In this document: positions 32,692 to 40,796 of the stretch, piece after piece
Numbering within the stretch: the first letter of the stretch is position 1
How the letters are laid out: each line of letters begins with the position of its first letter
The notes under the pieces: generated by a model
Seen by the model: the letters and a program-made list of their open reading frames with translations, nothing else
Databases searched by the model: none
Told to the model about the DNA's origin: nothing
Position numbers and translations under genes: made by a program
NCBI GenBank assembly: GCA_963667315.1
Contig: OY763325.1
Coordinates: forward strand, 620,001 to 684,000
Length of the DNA stretch: 64,000 nt
Direction: 5' to 3'
From: DAINPP01 sp963667315
GTDB taxonomy: Bacteria; Thermotogota; Thermotogae; MWEM01

Positions 32692-34142
32692 GGTTCAAAC
32701 TCTCCTTTTGAGAGATATATAAACTCAAATATCCCCGTTTTAAACGTTAATTTTTCTCCCTTTTCCAACAAACCGTAGATTTTATTCTCACGTATATATT
32801 CATATTTTCTCTTGTAAGTCTTTTTCTTCATTTTCAACTGTCTATAATCAGTTTCATATTTTAAATTTAATTTAAGAAGTTCATGAACTTTTTCTTCACT
32901 GAGTAATTCCGGTTTTTTGAAAAAGAAATTTCTTAGATAATTGAGTATATATTTAATACCGATAGATGGTTTTATCCCAAGTGCAATAATTATATCCCCA
33001 TTAATCATAGTATCTATTCGAGAAAAAAAAGGATCATAACCAAGAACTTCGTTTGTCAGGGCTTTAAACACCCTACACATCTCTGATTGTAACCAATCAG
33101 AATGGGTTGCCATTTTATCCGCATGAATAAACTCAATTTCTTTTTGAAAACGGTCTTTCCCAAGCTTGTATCTCATCTCGATCAATTTTTTTCTTGAATC
33201 CATAGGGATCATATGATTTTCAACAATGTCTGAAATATGAGTAATCATTTTGTTGGGGAATTTCAATTCTTTCAATATTTCCCTTGTACTAACAGCACTT
33301 TTTATCTCATGATACAGATAATGTTTACCATCATAGACGGATGGTTTTTTAATATCATGAAAAAGTGCTGCTAGATTATATTCTATCGGAAGTCTTTTTA
33401 ATTTACAATTTCGAAGTACTCTCATACTATGTTCAAAAACGGTCTCATATTTATGGAATTTATCTTGATGTCTGAACGTTGTTACTTGTACGATTTCCGG
33501 AATAATTTCCTGAAGGATTCCTGCATTGGTCATGTTTCTTATCGCAACTTCACAGTATTGATATTGAAAAATTTTCATTAATTCTGAATAAATCATTTCT
33601 TTTGGTACCCTTTTAATTAGCTGTCTGTTCCTTCTTATACAAGCAAAAGTATAATTGTCTATTTCGAATTTCAGTTTAGACTGAAATCTGAATACCCGAA
33701 GCATCCGAAGGGGATCTTCTACCAGATTTTCTTCTCTGATACTTCTCAAGATTTGATATGTGAGATCTTCTATTCCCCCTGAAGGGTCTACCCATCTCAC
33801 CTCATTATCTTGTTTCGATACCAGTAAGGCTATCGAATTAATCGTGAGATCTCGGGATAATAGATCTTCTTCGATTGAATGACTTTTTAACGGGCTGATC
33901 TCGACTAAGAACTTTTTCCCATTATGATAAAGCGAAGTGGCATAAGTCTTTGTTTTTTTCTTAACGAGAAATCTTTTTTTTAAATATTTTTCAATCTCTT
34001 GTGCGTCAATGGGCCATATTACATCAATATCATTAAATGTGTCTTGATTTAGATACAGATCTCTGACATATCCACCAACGATATAAAATTTTTTTATCTC
34101 ATCGGGTGTATTCTCCTTAAGGATTTTGATGAATTTTTTCAA
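32646..34142 (-). CDS. cca: CCA-adding enzyme / poly(A) polymerase family with HD domain
   Basis: 498 residues. Nucleotidyltransferase motif YIVGGYVRDLYL with FNDIDVI near 20-42, then SRDLTINSIAL and DPLRMLRVFRFQSKL, the tRNA nucleotidyltransferase class II pattern. A C-terminal HD domain follows (HSMRVLRN near 240, ALFHDIKKP near 260, HEIKSA). It repairs or adds the CCA end of tRNAs; poly(A) polymerase activity cannot be excluded from sequence. Ten bases after era; era, cca and the upstream tRNA-Thr form an RNA-maturation run. Confidence 0.88.
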   Translation of the reverse strand: MKKFIKILKENTPDEIKKFYIVGGYVRDLYLNQDTFNDIDVIWPIDAQEIEKYLKKRFLVKKKTKTYATSLYHNGKKFLVEISPLKSHSIEEDLLSRDLTINSIALLVSKQDNEVRWVDPSGGIEDLTYQILRSIREENLVEDPLRMLRVFRFQSKLKFEIDNYTFACIRRNRQLIKRVPKEMIYSELMKIFQYQYCEVAIRNMTNAGILQEIIPEIVQVTTFRHQDKFHKYETVFEHSMRVLRNCKLKRLPIEYNLAALFHDIKKPSVYDGKHYLYHEIKSAVSTREILKELKFPNKMITHISDIVENHMIPMDSRKKLIEMRYKLGKDRFQKEIEFIHADKMATHSDWLQSEMCRVFKALTNEVLGYDPFFSRIDTMINGDIIIALGIKPSIGIKYILNYLRNFFFKKPELLSEEKVHELLKLNLKYETDYRQLKMKKKTYKRKYEYIRENKIYGLLEKGEKLTFKTGIFEFIYLSKGEFEPWLSKNKKECSLFFL

Positions 34143-34152
34143 TGATTTCCCC

Positions 34153-35034
34153 TTATGAAAAATATAAATCGGAATTTAAAAGTGAGTCTTTTTTTCTCCA
34201 ATCAGTTTTTACGCGTACATATAATTCCAAATTGATTTTTGTATCAAAGAGATATTTAATATCTCGCTCCGCACTTTTTCTTATCTTTTTAATCAGAGAT
34301 GCTCCCTTTCCAATAATCATCCCTTTTTGTGTTTTTCTCTCAACCCATATCTCTGCCCTGATATTTAATGTGCTATTCGCATCACTTTCAAAGTGTTCGA
34401 TATATACAGCACAAGAGTATGGAATTTCTTCATACGTTATTCTGAAGATCTTCTCACGTATGATTTCTGATACAAGAAATTTATTTGATCTGTCTGTAAG
34501 CATATCTTCAGGATATAGAGATCCACCTTCTGTTAACCGATCCTTAATCATTTTAAGCAATGGTAGTCTTGAATCTTCAGATTTCGCAGAAATTGCAGTG
34601 ATCGTTTGAATACCATACTTCTCTGTCATTAGTTTTTGATGATGCTCTATTATGGATTTATCAACAAGATCAGATTTGTTCAGAACAACAATTATCGGTT
34701 TGTTTATTTCTTTAATCTTATCAAAAACATAATCATCCCCTCGATTGATTTCTTTTGTAAGATCAATCAACCACAATATCAGATCCATTCCTTCAAGTGC
34801 TTCTCCGACTGCTTTGAGCATATACCTGTTGACATTGTTCACAGCTTTATGAACTCCCGGCGTATCCGTAAAAACAATCTGTGCATCGTCATCAGTATAG
34901 ATACAGTTTATCCGATGCCAGGTGGTTTGAGGTTTATCAGATACAATGACGACTTTCTGTTCCATAAGATTATTGATCAATGTTGATTTCCCCGCATTTG
35001 GTTTTCCTATTAATGTTACAAATCCGCTTTTCAA
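34153..35034 (-). CDS. era: GTPase Era
   Basis: 293 residues; ribosome-assembly GTPase that binds the 16S rRNA 3' end. G1 GKPNAGKST near 11, G3 DTPG near 57, G4 NKSD near 122, SAK near 150, and a C-terminal KH domain with IGKGASLIKKI near 245. Normal length. TTG start shortly after AAGGTGA. It is the first protein gene downstream of the tRNA-Thr and its terminators, so readthrough or an unseen promoter in 35034-35165 must drive it. Confidence 0.96.
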   Translation of the reverse strand: MKSGFVTLIGKPNAGKSTLINNLMEQKVVIVSDKPQTTWHRINCIYTDDDAQIVFTDTPGVHKAVNNVNRYMLKAVGEALEGMDLILWLIDLTKEINRGDDYVFDKIKEINKPIIVVLNKSDLVDKSIIEHHQKLMTEKYGIQTITAISAKSEDSRLPLLKMIKDRLTEGGSLYPEDMLTDRSNKFLVSEIIREKIFRITYEEIPYSCAVYIEHFESDANSTLNIRAEIWVERKTQKGMIIGKGASLIKKIRKSAERDIKYLFDTKINLELYVRVKTDWRKKDSLLNSDLYFS

Positions 35035-35103
35035 AAGTCACCTTCTTTTTAATCGTTCTTTGATATAACTCTTTATAAAACATAAATATCTTACCATAAA
35101 AAT

Positions 35104-35164
35104 AAGGACACTAAGTATTTAGTGTCCTTTAAAAAAAAAGTCCTCTTAAAGATTTAAGAGGACT
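35104..35164 (-). terminator. two tandem terminators after tRNA-Thr
   Basis: Minus strand: first AGTCCTCTTAAA / TTTAAGAGGACT (35139-35164) followed by TTTTTTTTT; then AAGGACACTAA / TTAGTGTCCTT (35104-35129) followed by ATTTTTA. They separate tRNA-Thr from era. Confidence 0.85.
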
Positions 35165-35165
35165 A

Positions 35166-35241
35166 TGGAGCAGGAAATGAGATTCGAACTCACAACCTCT
35201 GCCTTACCAAGGCAGCGCTCTACCCTTGAAGCTATTCCTGC
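35166..35241 (-). tRNA. tRNA-Thr (anticodon GGT)
   Basis: 76 bases with encoded CCA (complement of TGG at 35166-35168). Acceptor stem GCAGGAA / TTCCTGC, anticodon stem CTGCC / GGCAG around loop TTGGTAA, T arm GTGAG-TTCGAAT-CTCAT. The discriminator is T, which is common for Thr tRNAs. Confidence 0.95.
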
Positions 35242-35257
35242 GCTCAAAACGATAGAT

Positions 35258-35286
35258 ATTTTATCACAATAAGCGCCTGACGTCAA
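35258..35286 (-). promoter_or_regulatory. promoter of tRNA-Thr
   Basis: Minus strand TTGACG, 17-base spacer, TAAAAT with TGA just before it. Start would fall a few bases ahead of the mature tRNA end at 35241. It begins right after the maoC stop. Confidence 0.75.
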
Positions 35287-35289
35287 GTG

Positions 35290-35694
35290 TTATGATTTTA
35301 AAACTTCAGCTTTTCCTTCAATAACTTTTTTCCCCTCTTTGTTAAAAACGTCGGTAGCCAATATTAATCTGTTTTTCTCCACTTTTTTTTCAAGAACTTC
35401 AACTTTTACTGTCACAATATCTCCAATGAATACGGGTCTTTTAAATCTAACTTCCTGAGAGATATAAATTGTTCCATCTCCCGGAAAATCTCTTCCCAGA
35501 ACTTTTGAAATAAAAGAAGTAATGAGCATACCATGTGCGATTCTTTTTCCAAACCTTGTATTTTTTGCAAATTCATCATCCACGTGAACAGGATTATTAT
35601 CCCCACTGACATCAGCAAACCCCATCACCTTTTCATCTGTAACGTTAAACTCCATTTCAAAATTGTCGCCTGTTTTAATAGCTTTAAACTCCAT
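35290..35694 (-). CDS. MaoC-like (R)-hydratase/hot-dog protein
   Basis: 134 residues, hot-dog fold. The hydratase motif appears as GDNNPVHVDDEFA near 30-43 (catalytic Asp and His), with GKRIAHGML next. By family it would hydrate trans-enoyl-CoA or act in fatty-acid metabolism. The upstream ribosome site is GGGGGAA. It stands alone between the tRNA promoter and the divergent lipoprotein gene; no fatty-acid genes are adjacent. Confidence 0.87.
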   Translation of the reverse strand: MEFKAIKTGDNFEMEFNVTDEKVMGFADVSGDNNPVHVDDEFAKNTRFGKRIAHGMLITSFISKVLGRDFPGDGTIYISQEVRFKRPVFIGDIVTVKVEVLEKKVEKNRLILATDVFNKEGKKVIEGKAEVLKS

Positions 35695-35748
35695 TTCTAT
35701 TCCCCCTTTATTTAAGTCGATGGTATTGTAACACTTAACAGGGGAAAA

Positions 35749-35757
35749 TGATATAAT
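35749..35757 (+). promoter_or_regulatory. extended -10 promoter for lipoprotein/M6 pair
   Basis: TGATATAAT, 24 bases before the ATG at 35781; same nine bases recur before four other transcription units in the window. Confidence 0.65.
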
Positions 35758-35780
35758 TGCTTTGAAAAGAGGTGTTAATG

Positions 35781-36320
35781 ATGAAAAAAACTGTGCTTTT
35801 CCTATTATTATTAATTATTTTAGTTCTATCAGGATGTTTTTTGTTTACAGATTTCAATCAAACAATCAGATTAGCTGAAAATGCTTTGAAGAGTGGATCA
35901 GGTTCAACTGCATTGGAGTATGCAAATGAAGCTCTTCTTGCAGCACAAAATGATGCTGAGAAATCAAAAGGATATATGTTAAAAGGGTATGCCTATTATT
36001 TGTTAGGACAATATACTACCGCTTCCGGTACTTTTGATACATCGTTGAATCTTGTAAGTGATTATTCTGCTTATGCGGGAAAAATTCTTACACTATTTAT
36101 GATGGGAAATGAGCATCTTATTTTGGGTTATTTTGAAAAAATAGAATCAATTCCGGAAAACTGGTTTTTTGAACTTAACGGACAACGCATTGAGAAATCA
36201 ACATTGTACAACACCCTTGCCATTTCTGCGAAGCTTAAAGACGATCAAATTAAATTCGAAGAAGTCCGGAGTCTTATTAACAGTGACTTAGCTATGAAAT
36301 TGGAGGCGTTTTTTGAATGA
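35781..36320 (+). CDS. small TPR-like lipoprotein
   Basis: 179 residues. Signal peptide with a lipobox (VLSGC, Cys near residue 18), then helical pairs of TPR type (ALEYANEALLAAQNDAEKSK, GYMLKGYAYYLLGQYTTASG). Probably membrane-anchored on the outer face and a binding partner rather than an enzyme. AGAGG lies 8 bases before ATG 35781; an ATG at 35778 is the alternative. Overlaps the M6 protease gene by 4 bases (ATGA), suggesting the two proteins work together. Confidence 0.7.
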   Translation: MKKTVLFLLLLIILVLSGCFLFTDFNQTIRLAENALKSGSGSTALEYANEALLAAQNDAEKSKGYMLKGYAYYLLGQYTTASGTFDTSLNLVSDYSAYAGKILTLFMMGNEHLILGYFEKIESIPENWFFELNGQRIEKSTLYNTLAISAKLKDDQIKFEEVRSLINSDLAMKLEAFFE

Positions 36321-37882
36321 ATAAATTTCTGTTGTTTTTTGTATTAATGTTAGTTATCTCTTCTTTTTGTTTGTCAATGCCACTCAGAAAAACAGCAATT
36401 GATAATCAAAGAGGTCAAATAGAAATACCGGAAAGATCTTTTTCTGAAGGAGAAATTATAGAAAGAGATTTCTCAGGAACTTTTAAAGCAGTTGTTTTAC
36501 TGGTTCATTTTCCAAATAAAAATAATATTGTTCAGCCAAGTTTTTTTACAGACTTATTGAACAGTGAAGGACTCGATTTTAAGACTAACTATCCAGTATC
36601 CACTAATGTTAGCAGTGTGCGTGAGTATTATCAATTTGTTTCGAACAATTCTTTCCAGTTGGAGTTTGATGTATTCGGTTGGTTTAGTATGCCAAATGAT
36701 TATGAATATTATGTGGGAAGCGGTAAAGGTCTTGGTTCCTATCCCAATAACTCTCAGAAACTTGTTGAAGATGCTATTGATGCTGCCGACAGCGTAGTTG
36801 ATTTTTCTGATTATGACAACGATAATAACGGAGAAGTTGATTTTCTTCTTGTTGTTCATGCAGGTACAGGTGCAGAATTTGAAGGTGGGACAAGTGATAT
36901 CTGGAGTCATCAGTGGACGATAGGAACTCAGACGAGAGATGGTGTTAGGCTTCGAAGATACTCCATGCAGCCTGAATACTGGTTACAGGCCAATGACATG
37001 ACGATAGGGGTTTACTGCCATGAATTAGGGCATCTTATCTTTGGGCTTCCTGACCTTTACGATACATCCGGAAATTCATACGGAATTGGTTATTGGGGGT
37101 TAATGGGAGGTGGAAGCTGGAATGACGAAAAAGCAAAATACGGTAATAATGAAGAAAGCGGATACGGTGGTGCCCCGGCTGAATTTACCGCTTGGTCAAA
37201 ATTGAAGATTGGTTGGTATGATGCTATCACATTTAACGAAAACAGAGAGGAAAACGTAGAGATACAAAACAGACAAATCTATAAATGTGTTAATTCGCAA
37301 AACAGCAATCAGTACTTTCTTTATGAATTTAAGGAAAGTAATAAATACAATGATTGGCTTCCCGGAAAAAATGGTGTTATGATTTACCGATGTGATGATT
37401 CAAAATACGGTAATTCTCAACCCTGGACACCCGGAACGTCGAAATCATATCATTATATGGTAGAAATTATTCAGAAAGATAATCTTTGGTCAATCGAGAA
37501 CAAGCAGAACCGTGGAGACGCAACGGATTTGTTCTATTCAGGTGACAGATTCAACAGGAATTCGGAGCCTCAGAACTTCTTCTATAATGAAAATTATGGA
37601 ATTGATATCAATCATATTCTCATATCCCATGAGATGGTTGCACTGGTTATTGATGATTTTGAATTTGAAATACTGATCCATGATTTGACAGGGTTAAATA
37701 AGATACGATGCTATATAAAGAAGACCGGTGTTGAATTACCCGTCATAAAGGACAAAAGCGGAAACCCATTAGCAATCAATTCTGTTTCAGGACATACGGA
37801 TATGTATTATCTTGATATACTGAAAAGTGCTTCCGATACAGTTTTTATTTCAGATATTCCATTGAGTACACTGAACTGGTAA
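36317..37882 (+). CDS. secreted M6 family metalloprotease
   Basis: 521 residues with a signal peptide (FLLFFVLMLVISSFCLS). Zinc site HELGH near 235-239 in the context CHELGHLIFGLPDLYD, the M6 (immune inhibitor A-like) signature; a DYDNDNNGEVDF segment near 168 looks like a calcium-binding loop of this family. An adhesion-type C-terminal part (about 430-521) follows. It should act outside the cell on proteins. Couples to the preceding lipoprotein; ends at a strong bidirectional hairpin. Confidence 0.9.
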   Translation: MNKFLLFFVLMLVISSFCLSMPLRKTAIDNQRGQIEIPERSFSEGEIIERDFSGTFKAVVLLVHFPNKNNIVQPSFFTDLLNSEGLDFKTNYPVSTNVSSVREYYQFVSNNSFQLEFDVFGWFSMPNDYEYYVGSGKGLGSYPNNSQKLVEDAIDAADSVVDFSDYDNDNNGEVDFLLVVHAGTGAEFEGGTSDIWSHQWTIGTQTRDGVRLRRYSMQPEYWLQANDMTIGVYCHELGHLIFGLPDLYDTSGNSYGIGYWGLMGGGSWNDEKAKYGNNEESGYGGAPAEFTAWSKLKIGWYDAITFNENREENVEIQNRQIYKCVNSQNSNQYFLYEFKESNKYNDWLPGKNGVMIYRCDDSKYGNSQPWTPGTSKSYHYMVEIIQKDNLWSIENKQNRGDATDLFYSGDRFNRNSEPQNFFYNENYGIDINHILISHEMVALVIDDFEFEILIHDLTGLNKIRCYIKKTGVELPVIKDKSGNPLAINSVSGHTDMYYLDILKSASDTVFISDIPLSTLNW

Positions 37883-37887
37883 TTAAG

Positions 37888-37920
37888 AAAGAAAAGCGGC
37901 TTTCTGAGCCGCTTTTCTTT
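37888..37920. terminator. bidirectional terminator
   Basis: Thirteen-base perfect stem (AAAGAAAAGCGGC / GCCGCTTTTCTTT), seven-base loop, between two convergent genes; its right arm overlaps the stop of the minus-strand gene. Confidence 0.85.
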
Positions 37921-38323
37921 AGCTTTCTTCATTTAGGAACCTCATTTCATCTGTGAAATAGCAGATCCGGAGATCAAACCAATTCCCTAACCCATTTTCT
38001 CCATTTACAGAAAGTTGATATAATCCCTTTTTCAAATGTAATCTATACGGTTCTGATTGCCTACCTGTGGTGTTTAAGTAAAAATTTTCATCTGTATTTG
38101 AAATTTCTACCTTGATAGCCATCTCATCTGAATCTTTAAAACTTTCAATGTAAATATCAGTATCTTTTATCACATAAAAAGTTTCTTTTATTTCCAAGCC
38201 TTGTTCAAAAGAGATGTTACTTCGATACCTTATAAAGAAATGATTGTTGTTTCGAACTGTATTTATGGTAACAGTAAGTACTATAACCGATAAAAATAAA
38301 AATAAAAGTCCCTTGATATTCAT
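37919..38323 (-). CDS. small exported protein, last gene of GntR-ABC operon
   Basis: 134 residues with an N-terminal hydrophobic helix (LLFLFLSVIVLTVTI) that may be a signal or anchor. The remainder is beta-rich and polar, with YRLHLKKGLYQLSVNGENG near 92-110, like a small carbohydrate-binding-type sandwich; no family recognised. It lies 11 bases after the permease and has a good GAGGTGA ribosome site, so it belongs to the same operon and may be a secreted partner of the ABC system. Confidence 0.55.
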   Translation of the reverse strand: MNIKGLLFLFLSVIVLTVTINTVRNNNHFFIRYRSNISFEQGLEIKETFYVIKDTDIYIESFKDSDEMAIKVEISNTDENFYLNTTGRQSEPYRLHLKKGLYQLSVNGENGLGNWFDLRICYFTDEMRFLNEES

Positions 38324-38334
38324 TTTCTTTCACC

Positions 38335-38970
38335 TCACATCTTGTATTCGTATTTTTTGGATAAAAAGTTGTTTACGACAATCAAAAAACAGCTTGAAAT
38401 AAGAAGGAAGGATGCTATATGCGGGATATAAAGACCCATTAAAATCATTCCTCCTATGTAATTAACAACAGCTATAATAAAAGATGCGAGTAAAAGAAAG
38501 GACCCCACAACATAATACCAACCAAAAATCTTTCCAAGGAATGCAATAAAATTAAGGAAATTCATAATCAGATACAAAGAAATCGTCGTTAATAGTAAGA
38601 TCAACAATCTTTGTGGTATATCAACCATCAGGAATAATAGATTGACAATTGCAGAACCCGAGAATGTTAAGATAATATTGGTTGTATGAATTGACTTCAT
38701 GATTTCATTCCTTGGGATAGAAAACATGGATAACAAGTCAAAGTATGTGGATGTACTCTTAATAGCAAATATAATCATAACCGTATAAATCATCACAAAC
38801 AAAGTCATAATCAACTGTATTTTGATTTCTTCGATATCAATACTTCCTAAACCTTCGAATATAATTGGCATAATAAAATTAAAAAAGGCAATTCCCAGAA
38901 AAATAAAAATAAATGTCATAAGAAAATTTGTGAAGAGCTTCATCTGAACCTTCTGTACATTATTCTTCAT
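38335..38970 (-). CDS. ABC transporter membrane subunit, GntR-linked
   Basis: 211 residues with about six predicted membrane spans (for example FLMTFIFIFLGIAFFNFIM and LIMTLFVMIYTVMIIFAI). ABC-2 like in size and layout. Start at ATG 38970, inside the last codons of the ATPase gene, with GGTGGTG 7 bases before. No family-specific motif found beyond context; partner of the upstream ATPase. Confidence 0.75.
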   Translation of the reverse strand: MKNNVQKVQMKLFTNFLMTFIFIFLGIAFFNFIMPIIFEGLGSIDIEEIKIQLIMTLFVMIYTVMIIFAIKSTSTYFDLLSMFSIPRNEIMKSIHTTNIILTFSGSAIVNLLFLMVDIPQRLLILLLTTISLYLIMNFLNFIAFLGKIFGWYYVVGSFLLLASFIIAVVNYIGGMILMGLYIPHIASFLLISSCFLIVVNNFLSKKYEYKM

Positions 38971-39859
38971 GTGTTTCACCACCGTTTGTGAGATGATAGA
39001 GTAATTTCTGCAGACTAATTTTACTGACTTCAATATTCTCTGCTTTCAATAATCTTTCTTTATCGTCATTTATATATCCCTCAACGGAATAGGAAGCCAA
39101 AGAACCGATACTTTCAATATTCATCACCTTAAACTCGTGGAGGAATTTTTCAATATCGTTCTTTCTTCCCTGGAGCAGATAATATCTTTCCTGTAATTTT
39201 TCAGTTTCCTCGTTTATAATAATTTTTCCTTCGTCAATAATGATAACCTTCTCGAAAATCCCTTCAAGTTCATTGATAAGATGTGAGGAGATAATAATGG
39301 TTCTTGGGTTTGTATTATAATCTTTTTGTAATTCTGCATAGAATATTTCTCTTGCTACCGGATCAAGTCCTACATAAGGTTCATCAAACAATGTAATTTC
39401 CGCTCTGCTTGCAAGACCGATGATGATACCAACGGTTGTTTTCATGCCTTTGGAAGTTTTATTGTATTTTTTCTTTGTATCCAATTTAAATCGCTTAATA
39501 AGCCTATTTGCAAATTCAGTATCCCAATTTTCAAAAAGAAGTTCTGCAAAAGTGAAAATATCTTTGATTTTCATAATTTCAGATTGTTCAAAGGTCTTTC
39601 CCAACGTTTCTCGCGCCAAGCAAACCTGTTTCTGAAGCTTTTTAGACTCAGAAAATGTCGTGTTATCTATTCGAATTTCTCCTTTGCCATTTAACAATTG
39701 ATTGGCAAGCACTTTCAATAAAGTAGTCTTCCCGGAACCATTTCTTCCTATTAATCCAATGATTTGATTCTCCTTTACATCAAAAGAAATAGATTTTAAA
39801 GCCTCAAATCTTTCATATGAATAGGAAACATCTTTTAATACCAACTTGTTCGCAGACAT
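38960..39859 (-). CDS. ABC transporter ATPase, YtrB-like
   Basis: 299 residues. Walker A GRNGSGKTTLLK near 37; Walker B TLFDEPYVGLDP near 155; H-loop SSH. The signature motif is TSKGMKTTVGI instead of LSGGQ, a form found in ATPases encoded with YtrA-type GntR regulators. A C-terminal extension of about 75 residues follows the catalytic core. Starts directly after the gntR stop (TAAATG). The family is linked to antibiotic stress or acetoin in Bacillus; substrate here unknown. Confidence 0.9.
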   Translation of the reverse strand: MSANKLVLKDVSYSYERFEALKSISFDVKENQIIGLIGRNGSGKTTLLKVLANQLLNGKGEIRIDNTTFSESKKLQKQVCLARETLGKTFEQSEIMKIKDIFTFAELLFENWDTEFANRLIKRFKLDTKKKYNKTSKGMKTTVGIIIGLASRAEITLFDEPYVGLDPVAREIFYAELQKDYNTNPRTIIISSHLINELEGIFEKVIIIDEGKIIINEETEKLQERYYLLQGRKNDIEKFLHEFKVMNIESIGSLASYSVEGYINDDKERLLKAENIEVSKISLQKLLYHLTNGGETHEE

Positions 39860-40228
39860 TTATTCACCTTCTCCCTGTTTAATCATCTTTATAATTTCAT
39901 CTTCTGTTATAGATAATTTTTCTGCTTCTTTTAATAAAATCAGAACATAATTATCAAAGAAGTGATTTTTTCTTTCAGATTTTATTATTTCTTTTGCACC
40001 CTTTTCAACAAACATACCCAGTCCCCTTTTTTTAAATAGAATCCCCTTGTCAACAAGTAAATTTAGTCCTTTTCTTGCTGTAGCCGGATTTATCTTAAAC
40101 GTTTCCGATAATTGATTAGTTGAGAATACCTGCTCTCCATCTTTTAAATCATCTTCAATAATCATATCCTCAATAATTTCGGCTATTTGCAGAAAAAGAG
40201 GTTTACTTGAATTTTCATCCAATTTCAT
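39860..40228 (-). CDS. GntR family repressor, YtrA subfamily
   Basis: 122 residues: an N-terminal winged helix (PLFLQIAEIIEDMIIEDDLKDGEQVFS, then a helix-turn-helix TNQLSETFKINPATARKGLNLLV) and a short helical tail, without a large effector domain, which defines the YtrA subfamily. It heads a four-gene operon with the ABC genes. Strong promoter and two inverted repeats just upstream suggest autoregulation. ATG behind GGAGGTGA. Confidence 0.92.
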   Translation of the reverse strand: MKLDENSSKPLFLQIAEIIEDMIIEDDLKDGEQVFSTNQLSETFKINPATARKGLNLLVDKGILFKKRGLGMFVEKGAKEIIKSERKNHFFDNYVLILLKEAEKLSITEDEIIKMIKQGEGE

Positions 40229-40249
40229 ATTTCACCTCCTTCGGTATGC

Positions 40250-40310
40250 ACTTAGTTACCTATGTAATTAAGTACATATACATTGTACTAAAAAATATTC
40301 CCTTTGTCAA
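40250..40310 (-). promoter_or_regulatory. gntR promoter with two inverted-repeat operators
   Basis: Minus strand TTGACA (40310-40305), 17-base spacer, TACAAT (40287-40282). AGTACA-N7-TGTACT (40271-40289) covers the -10; ACTTAGTTAC-CTAT-GTAATTAAGT (40250-40273, one mismatch) lies just downstream of the start. Both are good candidates for binding by the GntR protein. Confidence 0.8.
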
Positions 40311-40331
40311 GTTTTATTTTTTTGTTATAAT
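40304..40331 (+). promoter_or_regulatory. divergent promoter for 40365 gene
   Basis: TTGTCA (40304-40309), 16-base spacer, TATAAT (40326-40331). Its -35 shares five bases with the -35 of the gntR promoter on the other strand. Confidence 0.75.
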
Positions 40332-40364
40332 TGAATATCCCAAAAAATACCGGAGGTGTACTTT

Positions 40365-40766
40365 ATGAAAAAAAAGTTTTTGTTATTTACTTTATTGCTG
40401 TTTTTTTTCGTTCAAAGTTTTGCCGTTGTCACTTTAAATCTTGTTGGTGAATGGAAAGCAGAGACTATTTCAGGGCACGTTGAAGATGGCGATCGTTTCA
40501 CTTCAGGGAAAATTGCCTCATATGTCATAACCGAACAAAATGATTATGCGTTTAAAGGGTACAAATTAATTGATACTGTCTATGAAAAGGGAATGAAAGA
40601 GAATTTTTCAGGTGTGATTTCCTATGACGGGAAAAAATTATATTTTGCGGAACATCATGACGGATATGCTTTTGCAGATGTTGTAACAGACGATCTACTA
40701 TATTTCTATTATCTTGAAGCAAAAGAAGCGAAGGCTGTTATCGTGAAACTCAATCGAGTCAAATAA
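40365..40766 (+). CDS. small exported protein, unknown function
   Basis: 133 residues. Signal peptide (MKKKFLLFTLLLFFFVQSFA) and a compact beta-rich mature part beginning VTLNLVGEWKAETISGHVE, a pattern like lipocalin-type small barrels, but no family recognised. ATG 40365 has GGAGGTG 6 bases upstream; a GTG at 40356 lies inside that site. Divergent from the GntR-ABC operon with overlapping promoters, so possibly under the same regulator. Monocistronic, closed by a terminator. Confidence 0.65.
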   Translation: MKKKFLLFTLLLFFFVQSFAVVTLNLVGEWKAETISGHVEDGDRFTSGKIASYVITEQNDYAFKGYKLIDTVYEKGMKENFSGVISYDGKKLYFAEHHDGYAFADVVTDDLLYFYYLEAKEAKAVIVKLNRVK

Positions 40767-40771
40767 AACGA

Positions 40772-40796
40772 TTAAAAGGGGATTTTCCCCTTTTAA
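40772..40796. terminator. bidirectional terminator
   Basis: TTAAAAGGGG-ATTTT-CCCCTTTTAA, ten-base stem between two convergent genes; the nfo stop lies at its edge. Confidence 0.8.

Noticed and set aside
34142..34609. 155-codon plus-strand frame
   Set aside because: Antisense to era, with no ribosome site or recognisable protein.
36554..36910. Overlapping frames on both strands inside the M6 gene
   Set aside because: Shadow frames of a gene with clear family motifs.
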